Part shown: one piece after another, positions 37,161 to 46,198 of the stretch | How positions within the stretch are numbered: position 1 is the first letter of the stretch | Layout of the letters: each line of letters opens with the position of its first letter | NCBI RefSeq assembly: GCF_001952855.1 | Contig: NZ_LPNO01000002.1 | Coordinates: forward strand, 298,361 to 362,360 | Direction: 5' to 3' | Source: Pseudomonas sp. ATCC PTA-122608 | Lineage (GTDB): Bacteria > Pseudomonadota > Gammaproteobacteria > Pseudomonadales > Pseudomonadaceae | DNA length: 64,000 bases | Made by a program: the position numbers and the translations under genes | The notes under the pieces: model-generated | Told to the model about the DNA's origin: nothing | Database searches by the model: none | What the model saw: only the letters and a program-made list of their open reading frames with translations

Positions 37161-37913
37161 ATGCTCAAGCCTTACCGTATCGGCCAGATCGTGCCGAGTT
37201 CCAACACCACCATGGAGACCGAGATCCCGGCGATGCTCAACGCGCGCCAGGCGATCCGCCCGGAACGTTTCACCTTTCACTCCAGCCGCATGCGCATGAA
37301 GCAAGTGCGCAAGGAAGAACTGGCGGCGATGGACGGCGAGTCCGACCGTTGCGCCATCGAACTGTCCGACGCCAAGGTCGACGTGCTGGGCTACGCCTGC
37401 CTGGTGGCGATCATGGCCATGGGGTTGGGTTACCACCGTAACTCCGAGCAACGCCTGCGCAAGGCCACCGCCGACAACGACGCCAACGCCCCGGTGATCA
37501 CCAGTGCCGGCGCCTTGATCGAAGGCCTGAAAGTCATGGGTGCCAAGCGCATCGCCATCGTCGCGCCGTACATGAAACCGCTGACCGAACTGGTGGTGAA
37601 CTACATTCGCGAAGAAGGCTTTGAAGTGGTGGACTGGCACGCCCTGGAGATCCCCGACAACCTCGAAGTGGCCCGCCACGACCCGGCCAACCTGCCGGCC
37701 ATCGTTGCCGGGATGAACCTGGAAGGCGTCGACGTGATCGTGCTGTCGGCCTGCGTGCAAATGCAGTCGTTGCCGGTGGTGGCCAAGGTCGAAGCGCAAA
37801 CCGGCCTGCCGGTACTCACCGCCGCCATCGCCACCACCTACGCCATGCTCAAGGCCCTGGACCTGGAACCCATCGTCCCCGGCGCCGGCGCCCTGCTCTC
37901 CGGCGCCTACTAA
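37161..37913 (+). CDS. nicE: Maleate cis-trans isomerase
   Basis: A 250-aa Asp/Glu-racemase-fold enzyme that turns maleate into fumarate, the last step before the TCA cycle. Catalytic cysteines are C80 (LGYACLVAIMAMG) and C198 (LSACVQMQSLP); the N-terminal VPSSNTTMETEIP binds carboxylates. Ribosome site GGAGA. It is 11 bases after nicD, but a nested REPIN separates it from nicF. Confidence 0.97.
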   Translation: MLKPYRIGQIVPSSNTTMETEIPAMLNARQAIRPERFTFHSSRMRMKQVRKEELAAMDGESDRCAIELSDAKVDVLGYACLVAIMAMGLGYHRNSEQRLRKATADNDANAPVITSAGALIEGLKVMGAKRIAIVAPYMKPLTELVVNYIREEGFEVVDWHALEIPDNLEVARHDPANLPAIVAGMNLEGVDVIVLSACVQMQSLPVVAKVEAQTGLPVLTAAIATTYAMLKALDLEPIVPGAGALLSGAY

Positions 37914-37933
37914 CCCTGAGTTGACAACACCTT

Positions 37934-38066
37934 TGTGGCAAAGGGGCTTGTTGTGGCGAGGGGGCTTGTCCCCCGTTGGGCTGCGCAGCGGCCCCAAAAA
38001 AGCCGGGAGCGCTTCGCACTCCAACGGGGGACAAGCCCCCTCGCCACAGCAAGCTCCCTCGCCACA
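37934..38066. repeat. Nested REPIN between nicE and nicF
   Basis: Inner pair TGTGGCGAGGGGGCTTGTCC (37952) with its inverse ending at 38048; outer partial pair TGTGGCAAAGGGGCTTG (37934) with CAAGCTCCCTCGCCACA ending at 38066. A double stem inside the nic operon. Confidence 0.88.
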
Positions 38067-38101
38067 AGGTATGTGCACTGTCCATTACCGAGGACTGAAA
38101 G

Positions 38102-38734
38102 ATGACCGAACAATCCGCCGACGCCAACTACCAGGGCGTCTGGGGCAACCGAATCGGCTTCGGCAAAAAATCCGCCCTGCTGATGATCGACTTCATGCAA
38201 GGCTATACCACCGAAGGCGCGCCGCTGTTTGCCCCCGAAGTGCGCATCGCCGTGGCCGAAAGTGTCGAACTGCTGGCGTGCGCCAGGCGTCACGGGATTA
38301 GCGTGGTCCACACCAATATCCGTTACCATCCCGGCCATTTCGCCGACGGCGGTATTTGGGTAAAAAAGGCCCCGGTGATGAAAGACATGGTCGAAGGCAA
38401 CCCCATGGCAGCCTTCTGCCCCGAAGTCCTGCCCCTGGCCAATGAAGTGGTGATCACCAAACAATACGCCAGCGCGTTTTTCGGCAGCAGCCTGGCCCCG
38501 ATGCTGCACGCCCAGGGCATCGACACCGTGGTGCTCGCCGGCTGCTCCACCAGCGGCTGCATCCGCGCCACCGCAGTCGATGCAGTGCAACATGGCTTTC
38601 GTACCATCGTCGTGCGCGAATGCGTCGGCGACCGTCACCCGGCGCCCCATGAAGCCAACTTGTTTGATATCGACAGCAAGTACGGCGACGTGGTCAGCAA
38701 GCAGGAGGCGATGAACAAGTTCAAGGAGCAATAA
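38102..38734 (+). CDS. nicF: Maleamate amidohydrolase
   Basis: Isochorismatase-like cysteine hydrolase that deaminates maleamate to maleate. The 210-aa protein shows D30 (LLMIDFMQGY), K120 (VVITKQYASAFFGS) and the nucleophile C153 (AGCSTSGCIRATAVDA); the cis-peptide region is AGCSTSG. Ribosome site GAGGAC. Follows nicE after a REPIN and is closed by a hairpin. Confidence 0.96.
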   Translation: MTEQSADANYQGVWGNRIGFGKKSALLMIDFMQGYTTEGAPLFAPEVRIAVAESVELLACARRHGISVVHTNIRYHPGHFADGGIWVKKAPVMKDMVEGNPMAAFCPEVLPLANEVVITKQYASAFFGSSLAPMLHAQGIDTVVLAGCSTSGCIRATAVDAVQHGFRTIVVRECVGDRHPAPHEANLFDIDSKYGDVVSKQEAMNKFKEQ

Positions 38735-38747
38735 TGTTTCATTAAGA

Positions 38748-38767
38748 ACCGCGCCACAGAGCGCGGT
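38748..38767 (+). terminator. Hairpin after nicF
   Basis: ACCGCGC, 6-base loop, GCGCGGT 13 bases after the stop, followed by CTTGCACTCTT. A weak or partial terminator before nicT. Confidence 0.6.
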
Positions 38768-38805
38768 CTTGCACTCTTCTGACACTGCCTTTGGACGTCG
38801 CTTTC

Positions 38806-38825
38806 TCAGCACTCCGAAGTGCTGA
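38806..38825 (+). other. Hairpin in the nicT leader
   Basis: TCAGCACT, CCGA loop, AGTGCTGA, then eight A. The A-run argues against termination in this direction. It ends about 50 bases before the nicT start. Confidence 0.4.
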
Positions 38826-38875
38826 AAAAAAAGCGGCTGTATAAAAACCATAAGTCACCGCCAGGAGACACCCCA

Positions 38876-40186
38876 ATGCCCATTGCGAATGCAGCGCCCG
38901 CGACTACGGTCGCCGATCCGGTCAACACGCTCTACCACAAGATCACCTGGAAGCTGATTCCGTTCCTGTGTTTCTGCTACCTCGCAGCCTACCTGGACCG
39001 CATCAATATCGGCTTTGCCAAACTGCAAATGCTCGACCAGTTGCACTTCAGCGAAACCGCGTTCGGCCTCGGCGCCGGGCTGTTTTTTGTCGGCTATATC
39101 CTCTTCGAAGTCCCGAGCAACCTGATCCTGGAAAAGGTCGGTGCGAAGATCTGGATCGCCCGCATCATGATCACCTGGGGCCTGCTCTCGGCCTGCACCA
39201 TGCTGGTCACTTCCACCACCCAGTTCTACATCCTGCGATTCCTGCTGGGCGCCGCCGAAGCCGGGTTCCTGCCTGGCGTCCTGTATTACCTGACCACCTG
39301 GTTTCCCACCCATCGCCGAGGGCGAATCATCGCCCTGTTCATGATCGGCCTGCCGCTGTCCAGCGTGATCGGCGGCCCATTGTCCGGCTGGATCATGAGC
39401 CATTTCGACAACACGGGCGGCCTGCGTGGCTGGCAGTGGCTGTTCCTGATCGAGGCGGTACCCAGCGTGCTGCTCGGTATCTGGACCTTCTGGGCACTGC
39501 CCAACTCCTACCAGCAAGCCAAATGGCTCTCGCCGCAAGAAAAGACCCTGCTGGAAAGCGAGTTGCGCAAGGACGACGCCGACGGTGCCGACAGCAAGCA
39601 CAGCTTCCGCGACGGTTTCTTCAACCTCAAGGTATGGATGCTCGGCGGAATCGACTTCTCGATCCTGCTCAGCGCCTACGCCATGGGCTTCTGGATGCCG
39701 ACGTTCATCCGCAACGCGGGCATCACCGACACCTTCCACATCGGCATCCTCACCGCGTTGCCCAGCGTGGCCGCACTGTTGGGCATGCTGCTGATCGGCG
39801 CCAGCTCCGACAAACACCGCGAACGCCGCTGGCACATCATCGTGCCGTTTTTCATCGGCGCGGCAGCGATGGCCGCCAGCACCTTCTTCACCCATAACGT
39901 GGTCGCCACCGTGGCCCTGTTTGCGATTGCCTCGGCGGCGATCATTGGTGCGGTGCCGGTGTTTTTCAGCCTGCCGGCGACCTTTCTCAAAGGCACCGCA
40001 GCCGCCACCGGGTTCGCCCTGGCCTGCTCGCTGGCGAACATCGCAGGCCTGGTGAGCAACTCGTTGATGGGGGTGGCGATTGACGTCACCGGCAGCAGCG
40101 CAGGCGCCTTGTGGTTTTTCGCCGGCTGCCTGATTCTCAGCAGCTTCCTGGTCATCGCCTTGCCGGCGAAACTGGTGAACCGTTAA
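38876..40186 (+). CDS. nicT: MFS transporter NicT (anion:cation symporter family)
   Basis: A 436-aa, 12-helix carrier, predicted to import nicotinate or 6-hydroxynicotinate. The N-terminal part is typical for the ACS branch: ITWKLIPFLCFCYLAAYLDRINIGFAKLQMLDQLHFSETAFGLGAGLFFVGYILFEVPSNLILEKVGAKIW, and AEAGFLPGVLYYLTTWFPTHRRGR after helix 4. The start is set by CAGGAGA; the frame is open 19 codons upstream. Place and family match nicT of P. putida. Confidence 0.88.
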   Translation: MPIANAAPATTVADPVNTLYHKITWKLIPFLCFCYLAAYLDRINIGFAKLQMLDQLHFSETAFGLGAGLFFVGYILFEVPSNLILEKVGAKIWIARIMITWGLLSACTMLVTSTTQFYILRFLLGAAEAGFLPGVLYYLTTWFPTHRRGRIIALFMIGLPLSSVIGGPLSGWIMSHFDNTGGLRGWQWLFLIEAVPSVLLGIWTFWALPNSYQQAKWLSPQEKTLLESELRKDDADGADSKHSFRDGFFNLKVWMLGGIDFSILLSAYAMGFWMPTFIRNAGITDTFHIGILTALPSVAALLGMLLIGASSDKHRERRWHIIVPFFIGAAAMAASTFFTHNVVATVALFAIASAAIIGAVPVFFSLPATFLKGTAAATGFALACSLANIAGLVSNSLMGVAIDVTGSSAGALWFFAGCLILSSFLVIALPAKLVNR

Positions 40187-40213
40187 TAACAACAATTCCT
40201 GGGGTGAGTCTCC

Positions 40214-41296
40214 ATGCAAGGTTTCATCAAGCGCTGTGCCCTGCTTGTCGCCTTCGGCCTGTGTGCCGGTACGGCGCAGGCCGCAGAAAAGGTCATCTTC
40301 GACACCGACTTCAACGTGCTCAACGATGACGGCCAGGCCTTTATCATGCTTGCCCAGCTACATGGGCAAAAACGCGTCGACCTGCTGGGCATGACCCTGG
40401 TCAGCGGCAATGCCTGGGTCGACCAGGAACAGGTGGATGCCCTCAAGGCCGTAGAGCGCATGGGCGTGGAAAAGGAGGTCGGCGTCTATTCCGGCGCCGC
40501 CTACCCGCTGCTGCATGACTACGCCACCTATGAGGCGGAAAAATCCCTGTTCGGCTCCGGCTGGCCAGGCGCATTCAAGAACCCGCGGCCAACCAGCGCA
40601 TCACAGCGGGTAGCACCGCCGGACGGGCTGGCGACCCACACCACGCTGCGCAAGGAAACCGCCGTGCAGTTCATCGTCGACAGCGTGCGGGCCAATCCCC
40701 ACGAGGTGACGATTCTGGCGGTCGGCCCACTGACCAACATTGCCCTGGCGATTCGTTCGGCGCCGGACATCGTGCCGTTGATCAAGCGCATCGTGTACAT
40801 GGGCGGTGCCCTTGAGATTCCGGGCAACACCACGCCGGCGGCGGAGTTCAACTGGTGGTTCGACCCGGAGGCCGCGAAGATCGTGTTGCGCTCGCCGATC
40901 GAACACGTGATTTTTCCCAACGATGTCTGTGAGAAAGTCACCTTCGACAAGACGGTGTACGAGCGGGTGATTGCCCACAAAGGCGCGATTGCCGACCTGT
41001 ACAAACACGAGTTCGGCCCACTGTTCGACAAAGACCACACCTACCACAGCTTCACCTGGGACAGCCTGCCGGCGCTGTTTCTCGTGAGCCCCGAGATCGT
41101 CACCGAATCCCGTGAACTGTGGGTGGACGTAGACACCACCTTCGGCGCCGATTACGGCCGGGCACTGGGCTACAAGAAAGGTGCTCCGGTGGGCACGCAG
41201 AAGGCCAAGGTGGTGTTTGCCGTGGACCAGAAGAAGTTCTGGGATGGCTACGTCAACCTCGTCACCTTGCCGACGCCAGTGAAAGCTCCCCGCTAA
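40214..41296 (+). CDS. Periplasmic inosine/uridine-preferring nucleoside hydrolase family protein
   Basis: A 360-aa protein with a signal peptide (cut near AQAAE) and a nucleoside hydrolase fold that splits N-ribosides. The calcium-binding aspartates are in IFDTDFNVLNDDGQAF (D30, D32, D38, D39), a looser version of the usual DxDPGxDD. Later segments fit: LLGMTLVSGNAW, EVTILAVGPLTNIALAI, IVYMGGALEIPGNTTPAAEFNWWFDPEAAKIV and the C-terminal SFTWDSLPALFLV, which carries the last metal ligand. It follows nicT by 27 bases, in the place of the porin nicP of P. putida. Freeing nicotinate or nicotinamide from ribosides outside the membrane would fit the cluster, but that is inference. Confidence 0.85.
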   Translation: MQGFIKRCALLVAFGLCAGTAQAAEKVIFDTDFNVLNDDGQAFIMLAQLHGQKRVDLLGMTLVSGNAWVDQEQVDALKAVERMGVEKEVGVYSGAAYPLLHDYATYEAEKSLFGSGWPGAFKNPRPTSASQRVAPPDGLATHTTLRKETAVQFIVDSVRANPHEVTILAVGPLTNIALAIRSAPDIVPLIKRIVYMGGALEIPGNTTPAAEFNWWFDPEAAKIVLRSPIEHVIFPNDVCEKVTFDKTVYERVIAHKGAIADLYKHEFGPLFDKDHTYHSFTWDSLPALFLVSPEIVTESRELWVDVDTTFGADYGRALGYKKGAPVGTQKAKVVFAVDQKKFWDGYVNLVTLPTPVKAPR

Positions 41297-41307
41297 GCGC
41301 TTAAGCC

Positions 41308-41337
41308 GCGCAACAAAGTCATCGAGGCTTGTTGCGC
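41308..41337. terminator. Hairpin after the nic cluster
   Basis: GCGCAACAA, 12-base loop, TTGTTGCGC, 12 bases after the nucleoside hydrolase stop. No T-run follows. Confidence 0.55.
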
Positions 41338-41473
41338 GCCGCCTCGCAACACCCGTTCAAGCTTCATTCCCGTTTTATTGGAATCACCCCTTCGGATTTC
41401 ACCACATAGGTGACACCACAGACCGCTATCAGCGGCCTGTGCCAAGTCTGAAAACCTATTCGGGAACTCATTG

Positions 41474-44400
41474 ATGACACTCTCCAACGCCAGCCTGACC
41501 ACCGGGCGCACCCCGAACTCTTACCCTGCGCCCCTCGAGAGCTTGGCGCCAGTCCTCAACCCAACCACCCCTCCGCTAACCAGCGACAATACCCGTGCAG
41601 CGGGCGACAGGGCCTTGGCGCAAAATCTGTGCAGTGCCTTCGCAAATGGATTCAAGGGGCAAACGAATATCGTGGTCCCGCCTCACTCGACCCTGGGCGA
41701 GTGGCAGGCCCAGTTGAACAATGCATTGAAGAACCCGGAATTTCAGCAATGGGCAAAAGCCCAGGGCATTCGACCCTGGGGGATCGTCCTTTACCCGGAT
41801 ACCAATCAGCTGATGGCCACCGTCAACAATCAGACAAAGGTCTTCAACCTGAACGATCAATCCGGATGGCGAGAGGTTGCAGGCCCGGTGCTGGCAGCAG
41901 CGAAGATCTTTGCCGGCGGTATTAACGGACCTGTCGCACTGCACCACATCGACGCAACCGCCGTTCCGCATTGGCTGGTGGCACACTTCTACGGGCAGGA
42001 CCTTGACCCGACAAGCCTCGCGCAGTTGGCCAGCACTTATAGTTTTGCCCCGCCGACCGAACGCCTGGCCGCCTCACGCAGTGAGCAGGCCCTGCAAAAT
42101 CAGCGTGAGGTACTGGGTGACATCAATGACCGTAATACCCTGAAGCGCAAACTGCATAACCACCTCGTAGGTATGCGCCTGGCCGGCTTCGAAGTTGACC
42201 CCAACTCCTCCCATCAACCCAAGGGTTTTACCAGAGCCGAAGACTTTATCACCGGCAAAGGCTGGACGCTGCCGACCACCGACGAGGGATTCGGTAACCT
42301 GCTGGACGTATTGCGCACGCCTGTTCCGCAAAGCCCGCCCCTGGCCAACTTTTGGGGATTTCTGTCCACACCGGCGTCATTGAGCACTGCTCAGCGCAGG
42401 CAACTGAGCGCTGCAGCACAAGCAGAAATAGCCCCCGGCCAAACACTGTTTTCCACCTTGATGGGACCCACCCACACTGCGACGCCCGCGTCCCCTCGGG
42501 AGCAACTCGAACAGATGCTCACGCACCCCAAGGCCTTGGCGCTTGGGCAAACGCTGGAGGCCGAGCTGGGCATCTTGCCCACCCCCACAAGCCGTCGCGA
42601 ATTGGTGCTATCGGCCCTGGTACTGAGCCTGGACGCCAATGCCGGAGCCACCCGTAACAAAATTGCGCACTATCAACTTGATCAGCCAGGCAACTGGGGA
42701 AAGAAACCGGCGGACATTGTCCAGTCTGTCGGCGACCACCTGATGACCCAGAGTCGCGTGCAACCCGCGCACAAGGATGTTGCCGCCTACCTGATGTTGT
42801 CTCACGCCGCGCCAGCACTGCTGGCCCAGGGGTTGCCCGACGACCTGCGTTATGGCACCCATCAATGGGCCTCGCTGAGCAGCGCCATATCGAAAATAGA
42901 GCACCTGGCACCCGGCGCAAGCGCCACCATGAGTTACCCGCAAATCACCGATTTCGCAGAACTGGAGCCGATTACCGATGATGAAGAATGGCTCAACCTG
43001 TACACCCTGCGCGAATCAATGATCGATTGGGCGATTACCAACGGCGCCCTGCCGAAAAAAGATGACGGCAATTACTCGTCGAGCGACATCGCCACCGCTA
43101 AATCGGCCTACAAAAAAGAGATTTCGGACTTGGGGTTTGCCGGCCAACATTTGCTCAAGCCCATACCCACCCGCAGGCAAATGGCGCTTGATGAACTGAA
43201 GCGCGTTTATGGAGAGTCGATCAATTTTGAAAGACCCGTATTGCAAAGCATCGACGGCGACCAGAATGCCTTTTACAGCCTGCTGGACGCACACATGTCG
43301 GGCGAACTGGTCAAGGGGCGTTGGCGTTCCATCAACAGCCAGGTCTCCATGCACGACCTTGAGCAAAAATTCTCACGGCTCAACAATATTCCAAGGGTGT
43401 TCAAGTCCGATGCCGACTTTCATCACTACAATCTTCAGAGGTCCGAGGCCTATTTGGTCCGGCACCTGCTATCGCAGTTGCCTGAAACAGATCAGCAACA
43501 TCTCAACCTCGGTACGCAGAAGTTCTACTCGCTGAGGAAGGCTATTTCCGGCGCGTCACACCTGGTCAGCCAGGAGGCGATCGAAAATGGCAAAGGTCGT
43601 CATGGCATCATTATTCGCTCAGAGCTCGGCTCGGACGTGCGCTACTACGAGGTGTTCCCCGGGCTGAAAAAAATCGTCGTACGCACCGATCTGCCGGCGG
43701 ACCTGCCGGCGGGCAGAAATGTGGTGCCCTATAGTAATTATGAAACCGACAAACGCCAGGCTTTCGACTGGGACGCCTATAGCAGCGGTACAGAACCGGT
43801 ACGCAATACACGTTCGGAACTGATTATTGAAGAGCTCATACCCGAGACTCCCTGGGTACCACAGCACCGCGATAAGACGCCCGGCCTGTCTTACTCCAAC
43901 AGCAAGACCGTCTATCTGGCCTCTGTCGCCGCAAAAGAACATCTTGTCGTGCCCAAAAAGATGTTCATGAGCATGGCCGCAGGCGAAAGCGCCGTCGAGC
44001 TGCAGCAGCGTTACGCCGAGGCCGGTGCCGCCGCAGCACTCAGCCTTCTGCCTTTTGGCACCACCCTGAAATATGCAATTGAGGGCAACGCGGCAGAAGC
44101 GATCGGCAGCTTTTTGATCGATGCCACCATGATGCTGATACCGGGCCCCAAAGGCTTGGGCACGGCACTGCGCCATAGCGCCAAATCGCTGAACACCCTG
44201 AGAGTCATGCTGACCAAAGCCACATCAAACGCCGATGACTTGATGGGACTGGTGGCGGCAACCCACAAAAACGCCAAGTCGTTTTACTCGACCATTCCCT
44301 CCTTCGGGCACAAATTTGCTGCGTCCAACAACTTGCTCAAGGAAGCCAGCATCGCCAAAGGGATCATCAGTTCGATAGCCAACGGCGCGGAAAGAACTGA

Positions 44401-46096
44401 GTTGCTGGCGAAATACGAGGGCGATAAATGGTATGCGGTCAACCCCAATACCGGCAGCGCCTACGGTGCGCCGCTGGTGGGCTTTCGCAGCGACGCTTCG
44501 GTACCTCTACTGCAGGAAACCTTGGCCGACGGCACAACGGTGCAGTTTTCAGAAAAGACCCTTTCCAAAGATGCACACATCATTAATAGGTCAAAAGGCT
44601 ACGATCTTGTTGATGGCGAGAAGGTTTACCGCTACGACCCTGCCCGTCCAGATCGATTAACCGATCTGCAATCTGCCGAGCACTATAAGGAACTGGATAA
44701 CTTCGAAGCGTACTGCCCCGCTCCAGCCGTTGGAGGACGAGTGAGGCGTGGGCTCAATGATCTTTGCTTTCCAAAAATCATTGAACCGAAACTCTCCAAA
44801 TCTGCGCAGGTATCCCAAGCATTGGAGCACCAACGCTTATTCCCTGCTCCGATCAGATACAACGGCACCCGAACCGTGGTCTACGAGGGCCGCCTTTTTA
44901 ATGTTGTGAACGACAAACTGGTCCCGCATCCGTTCAACACCCCAATACAGTATAAGCCGTTCATATCGGGAACTATTGTCAATGATAAATTTTTCGGGTT
45001 CGCTGAAAAGAACTTCTCCAATGAGCTAAACGCTGAAAGCCGAGTCATCAAATTTGACGCGATCTCTGACATTAGTAACGACAAGCGAGAGTTAAGAGGA
45101 CTGATCGTACCTTCCGGAAGTAAAAAATACCTCGTCGTAGAAGTTGATCCAGGACGTTTCTATTATCGTGATCTTGATCGTGACACAGACCTGTTTACCC
45201 ACATAGAGTTTGGAAAAAGCCCCAGCGACCACTTAATTTACGACTACGAAAACATCAAAGAAAAATTCCAATTAAGCCGTCCAGCCTTACCCGGCAACTT
45301 TATAAACTTGCCACCCATCGACTCCATTTACGTAAGCCTGAAACGGAAGGGACACTCTCTCGAAACGTTGAATAAACTGAAGGCCGGAGTTGCGACACTG
45401 ACGCCTGAGAAGCAACGTGAATTTGTATTCAACATCTGGAACAAGGGAACTACTCGCGACATTGATATCGCAATGGAGCCAGTGCGGCTTCCCACCTTAA
45501 ACAAACCGGCAAACTTCAATGCACTGGTCCCATCGGAGAAAAATAATTTTTTTGCTCGCGAAGCCAAAAACGAAGTGGATAAACAAATTTCTACAACCGG
45601 CGTAGGCCCCGCCAACTTACGTATAGCGGGTAATAGTTTGGATGTGCAAAGGATCAATACTTCCAAACCTCTCACGGCATGGTTATATGAGAAGTTTGAC
45701 GCTTCAAATGATGCCTATTTTAATACCATCCTCAAAACGGGCGCAGGTAACTGCGACCATATGGCCCATACTGCGGCAAGAATCATTCAAATGAACGGGG
45801 GTAAAGCACGGGTAATGGGAATGCCTGACAAACATGCGTTTACCGTTGTAGGGGATATTAGCCCCACTGTGAAAACGGTTGATTTCTCGGAACCTGTTTG
45901 GAAGGACATCTGGATTTCTGACCCATGGGCAGAAATAGAATGCCCAGCACCCGAATACATGAAGAAATTCAAAGAAAAAATGCTCGAGTGGAAAGCAAAA
46001 GGCCAAGCTATCCGTAGCAACGACGGTGATTGGATCAATGCAGATGACCCAGACTGGCTAAAGGGTACCGTCGACGCGAAGAAAAAATTTGATTGA
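41474..46096 (+). CDS. Giant toxin-like protein 1 with C-terminal Cys-His-Asp (transglutaminase/papain-like) domain
   Basis: A 1540-aa protein without signal peptide. The ATG follows CGGGAA; one TTG codon before it is also open. Residues about 70-150 are one copy of a module (STLGEWQAQLNNAL..VLYPDTNQLMATVNN..VFNLNDQSGW) found four times in the larger paralogue at 47656. The middle (about 400-800) resembles central parts of large Pseudomonas proteins annotated as dermonecrotic-toxin-like. A hydrophobic stretch lies at about 840-890 (AGAAAALSLLPFGTTLKYAIEG..FLIDATMMLIPGP). From about 1010 to the end it matches the paralogue. The triad is C1427 (GAGNCDHMA), H1454 (KHAFTVVG) and D1483 (ISDPWAEIEC). 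GC falls clearly in the last third. Target and secretion route are unknown; no immunity gene is seen. Confidence 0.8.
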   Translation: MTLSNASLTTGRTPNSYPAPLESLAPVLNPTTPPLTSDNTRAAGDRALAQNLCSAFANGFKGQTNIVVPPHSTLGEWQAQLNNALKNPEFQQWAKAQGIRPWGIVLYPDTNQLMATVNNQTKVFNLNDQSGWREVAGPVLAAAKIFAGGINGPVALHHIDATAVPHWLVAHFYGQDLDPTSLAQLASTYSFAPPTERLAASRSEQALQNQREVLGDINDRNTLKRKLHNHLVGMRLAGFEVDPNSSHQPKGFTRAEDFITGKGWTLPTTDEGFGNLLDVLRTPVPQSPPLANFWGFLSTPASLSTAQRRQLSAAAQAEIAPGQTLFSTLMGPTHTATPASPREQLEQMLTHPKALALGQTLEAELGILPTPTSRRELVLSALVLSLDANAGATRNKIAHYQLDQPGNWGKKPADIVQSVGDHLMTQSRVQPAHKDVAAYLMLSHAAPALLAQGLPDDLRYGTHQWASLSSAISKIEHLAPGASATMSYPQITDFAELEPITDDEEWLNLYTLRESMIDWAITNGALPKKDDGNYSSSDIATAKSAYKKEISDLGFAGQHLLKPIPTRRQMALDELKRVYGESINFERPVLQSIDGDQNAFYSLLDAHMSGELVKGRWRSINSQVSMHDLEQKFSRLNNIPRVFKSDADFHHYNLQRSEAYLVRHLLSQLPETDQQHLNLGTQKFYSLRKAISGASHLVSQEAIENGKGRHGIIIRSELGSDVRYYEVFPGLKKIVVRTDLPADLPAGRNVVPYSNYETDKRQAFDWDAYSSGTEPVRNTRSELIIEELIPETPWVPQHRDKTPGLSYSNSKTVYLASVAAKEHLVVPKKMFMSMAAGESAVELQQRYAEAGAAAALSLLPFGTTLKYAIEGNAAEAIGSFLIDATMMLIPGPKGLGTALRHSAKSLNTLRVMLTKATSNADDLMGLVAATHKNAKSFYSTIPSFGHKFAASNNLLKEASIAKGIISSIANGAERTELLAKYEGDKWYAVNPNTGSAYGAPLVGFRSDASVPLLQETLADGTTVQFSEKTLSKDAHIINRSKGYDLVDGEKVYRYDPARPDRLTDLQSAEHYKELDNFEAYCPAPAVGGRVRRGLNDLCFPKIIEPKLSKSAQVSQALEHQRLFPAPIRYNGTRTVVYEGRLFNVVNDKLVPHPFNTPIQYKPFISGTIVNDKFFGFAEKNFSNELNAESRVIKFDAISDISNDKRELRGLIVPSGSKKYLVVEVDPGRFYYRDLDRDTDLFTHIEFGKSPSDHLIYDYENIKEKFQLSRPALPGNFINLPPIDSIYVSLKRKGHSLETLNKLKAGVATLTPEKQREFVFNIWNKGTTRDIDIAMEPVRLPTLNKPANFNALVPSEKNNFFAREAKNEVDKQISTTGVGPANLRIAGNSLDVQRINTSKPLTAWLYEKFDASNDAYFNTILKTGAGNCDHMAHTAARIIQMNGGKARVMGMPDKHAFTVVGDISPTVKTVDFSEPVWKDIWISDPWAEIECPAPEYMKKFKEKMLEWKAKGQAIRSNDGDWINADDPDWLKGTVDAKKKFD

Positions 46097-46102
46097 GAGA
46101 AT

Positions 46103-46120
46103 CACGTCAGCCATGACGTG
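46103..46120. terminator. Hairpin after toxin-like gene 1
   Basis: CACGTCA, 4-base loop, TGACGTG starting six bases after the stop. No T-run, so weak as terminator. Confidence 0.4.
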
Positions 46121-46198
46121 CTGAATATCTGAGCGGTGCCTGCATATGCCCAGCCGTGATTAAATCGCCTTTTTTCTGCCTACAGGAACATGTTGCTC

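Noticed and set aside
38855..40219. 454-aa open frame opposite nicT
   Set aside because: Hydrophilic mirror of a membrane transporter; typical high-GC antisense frame.
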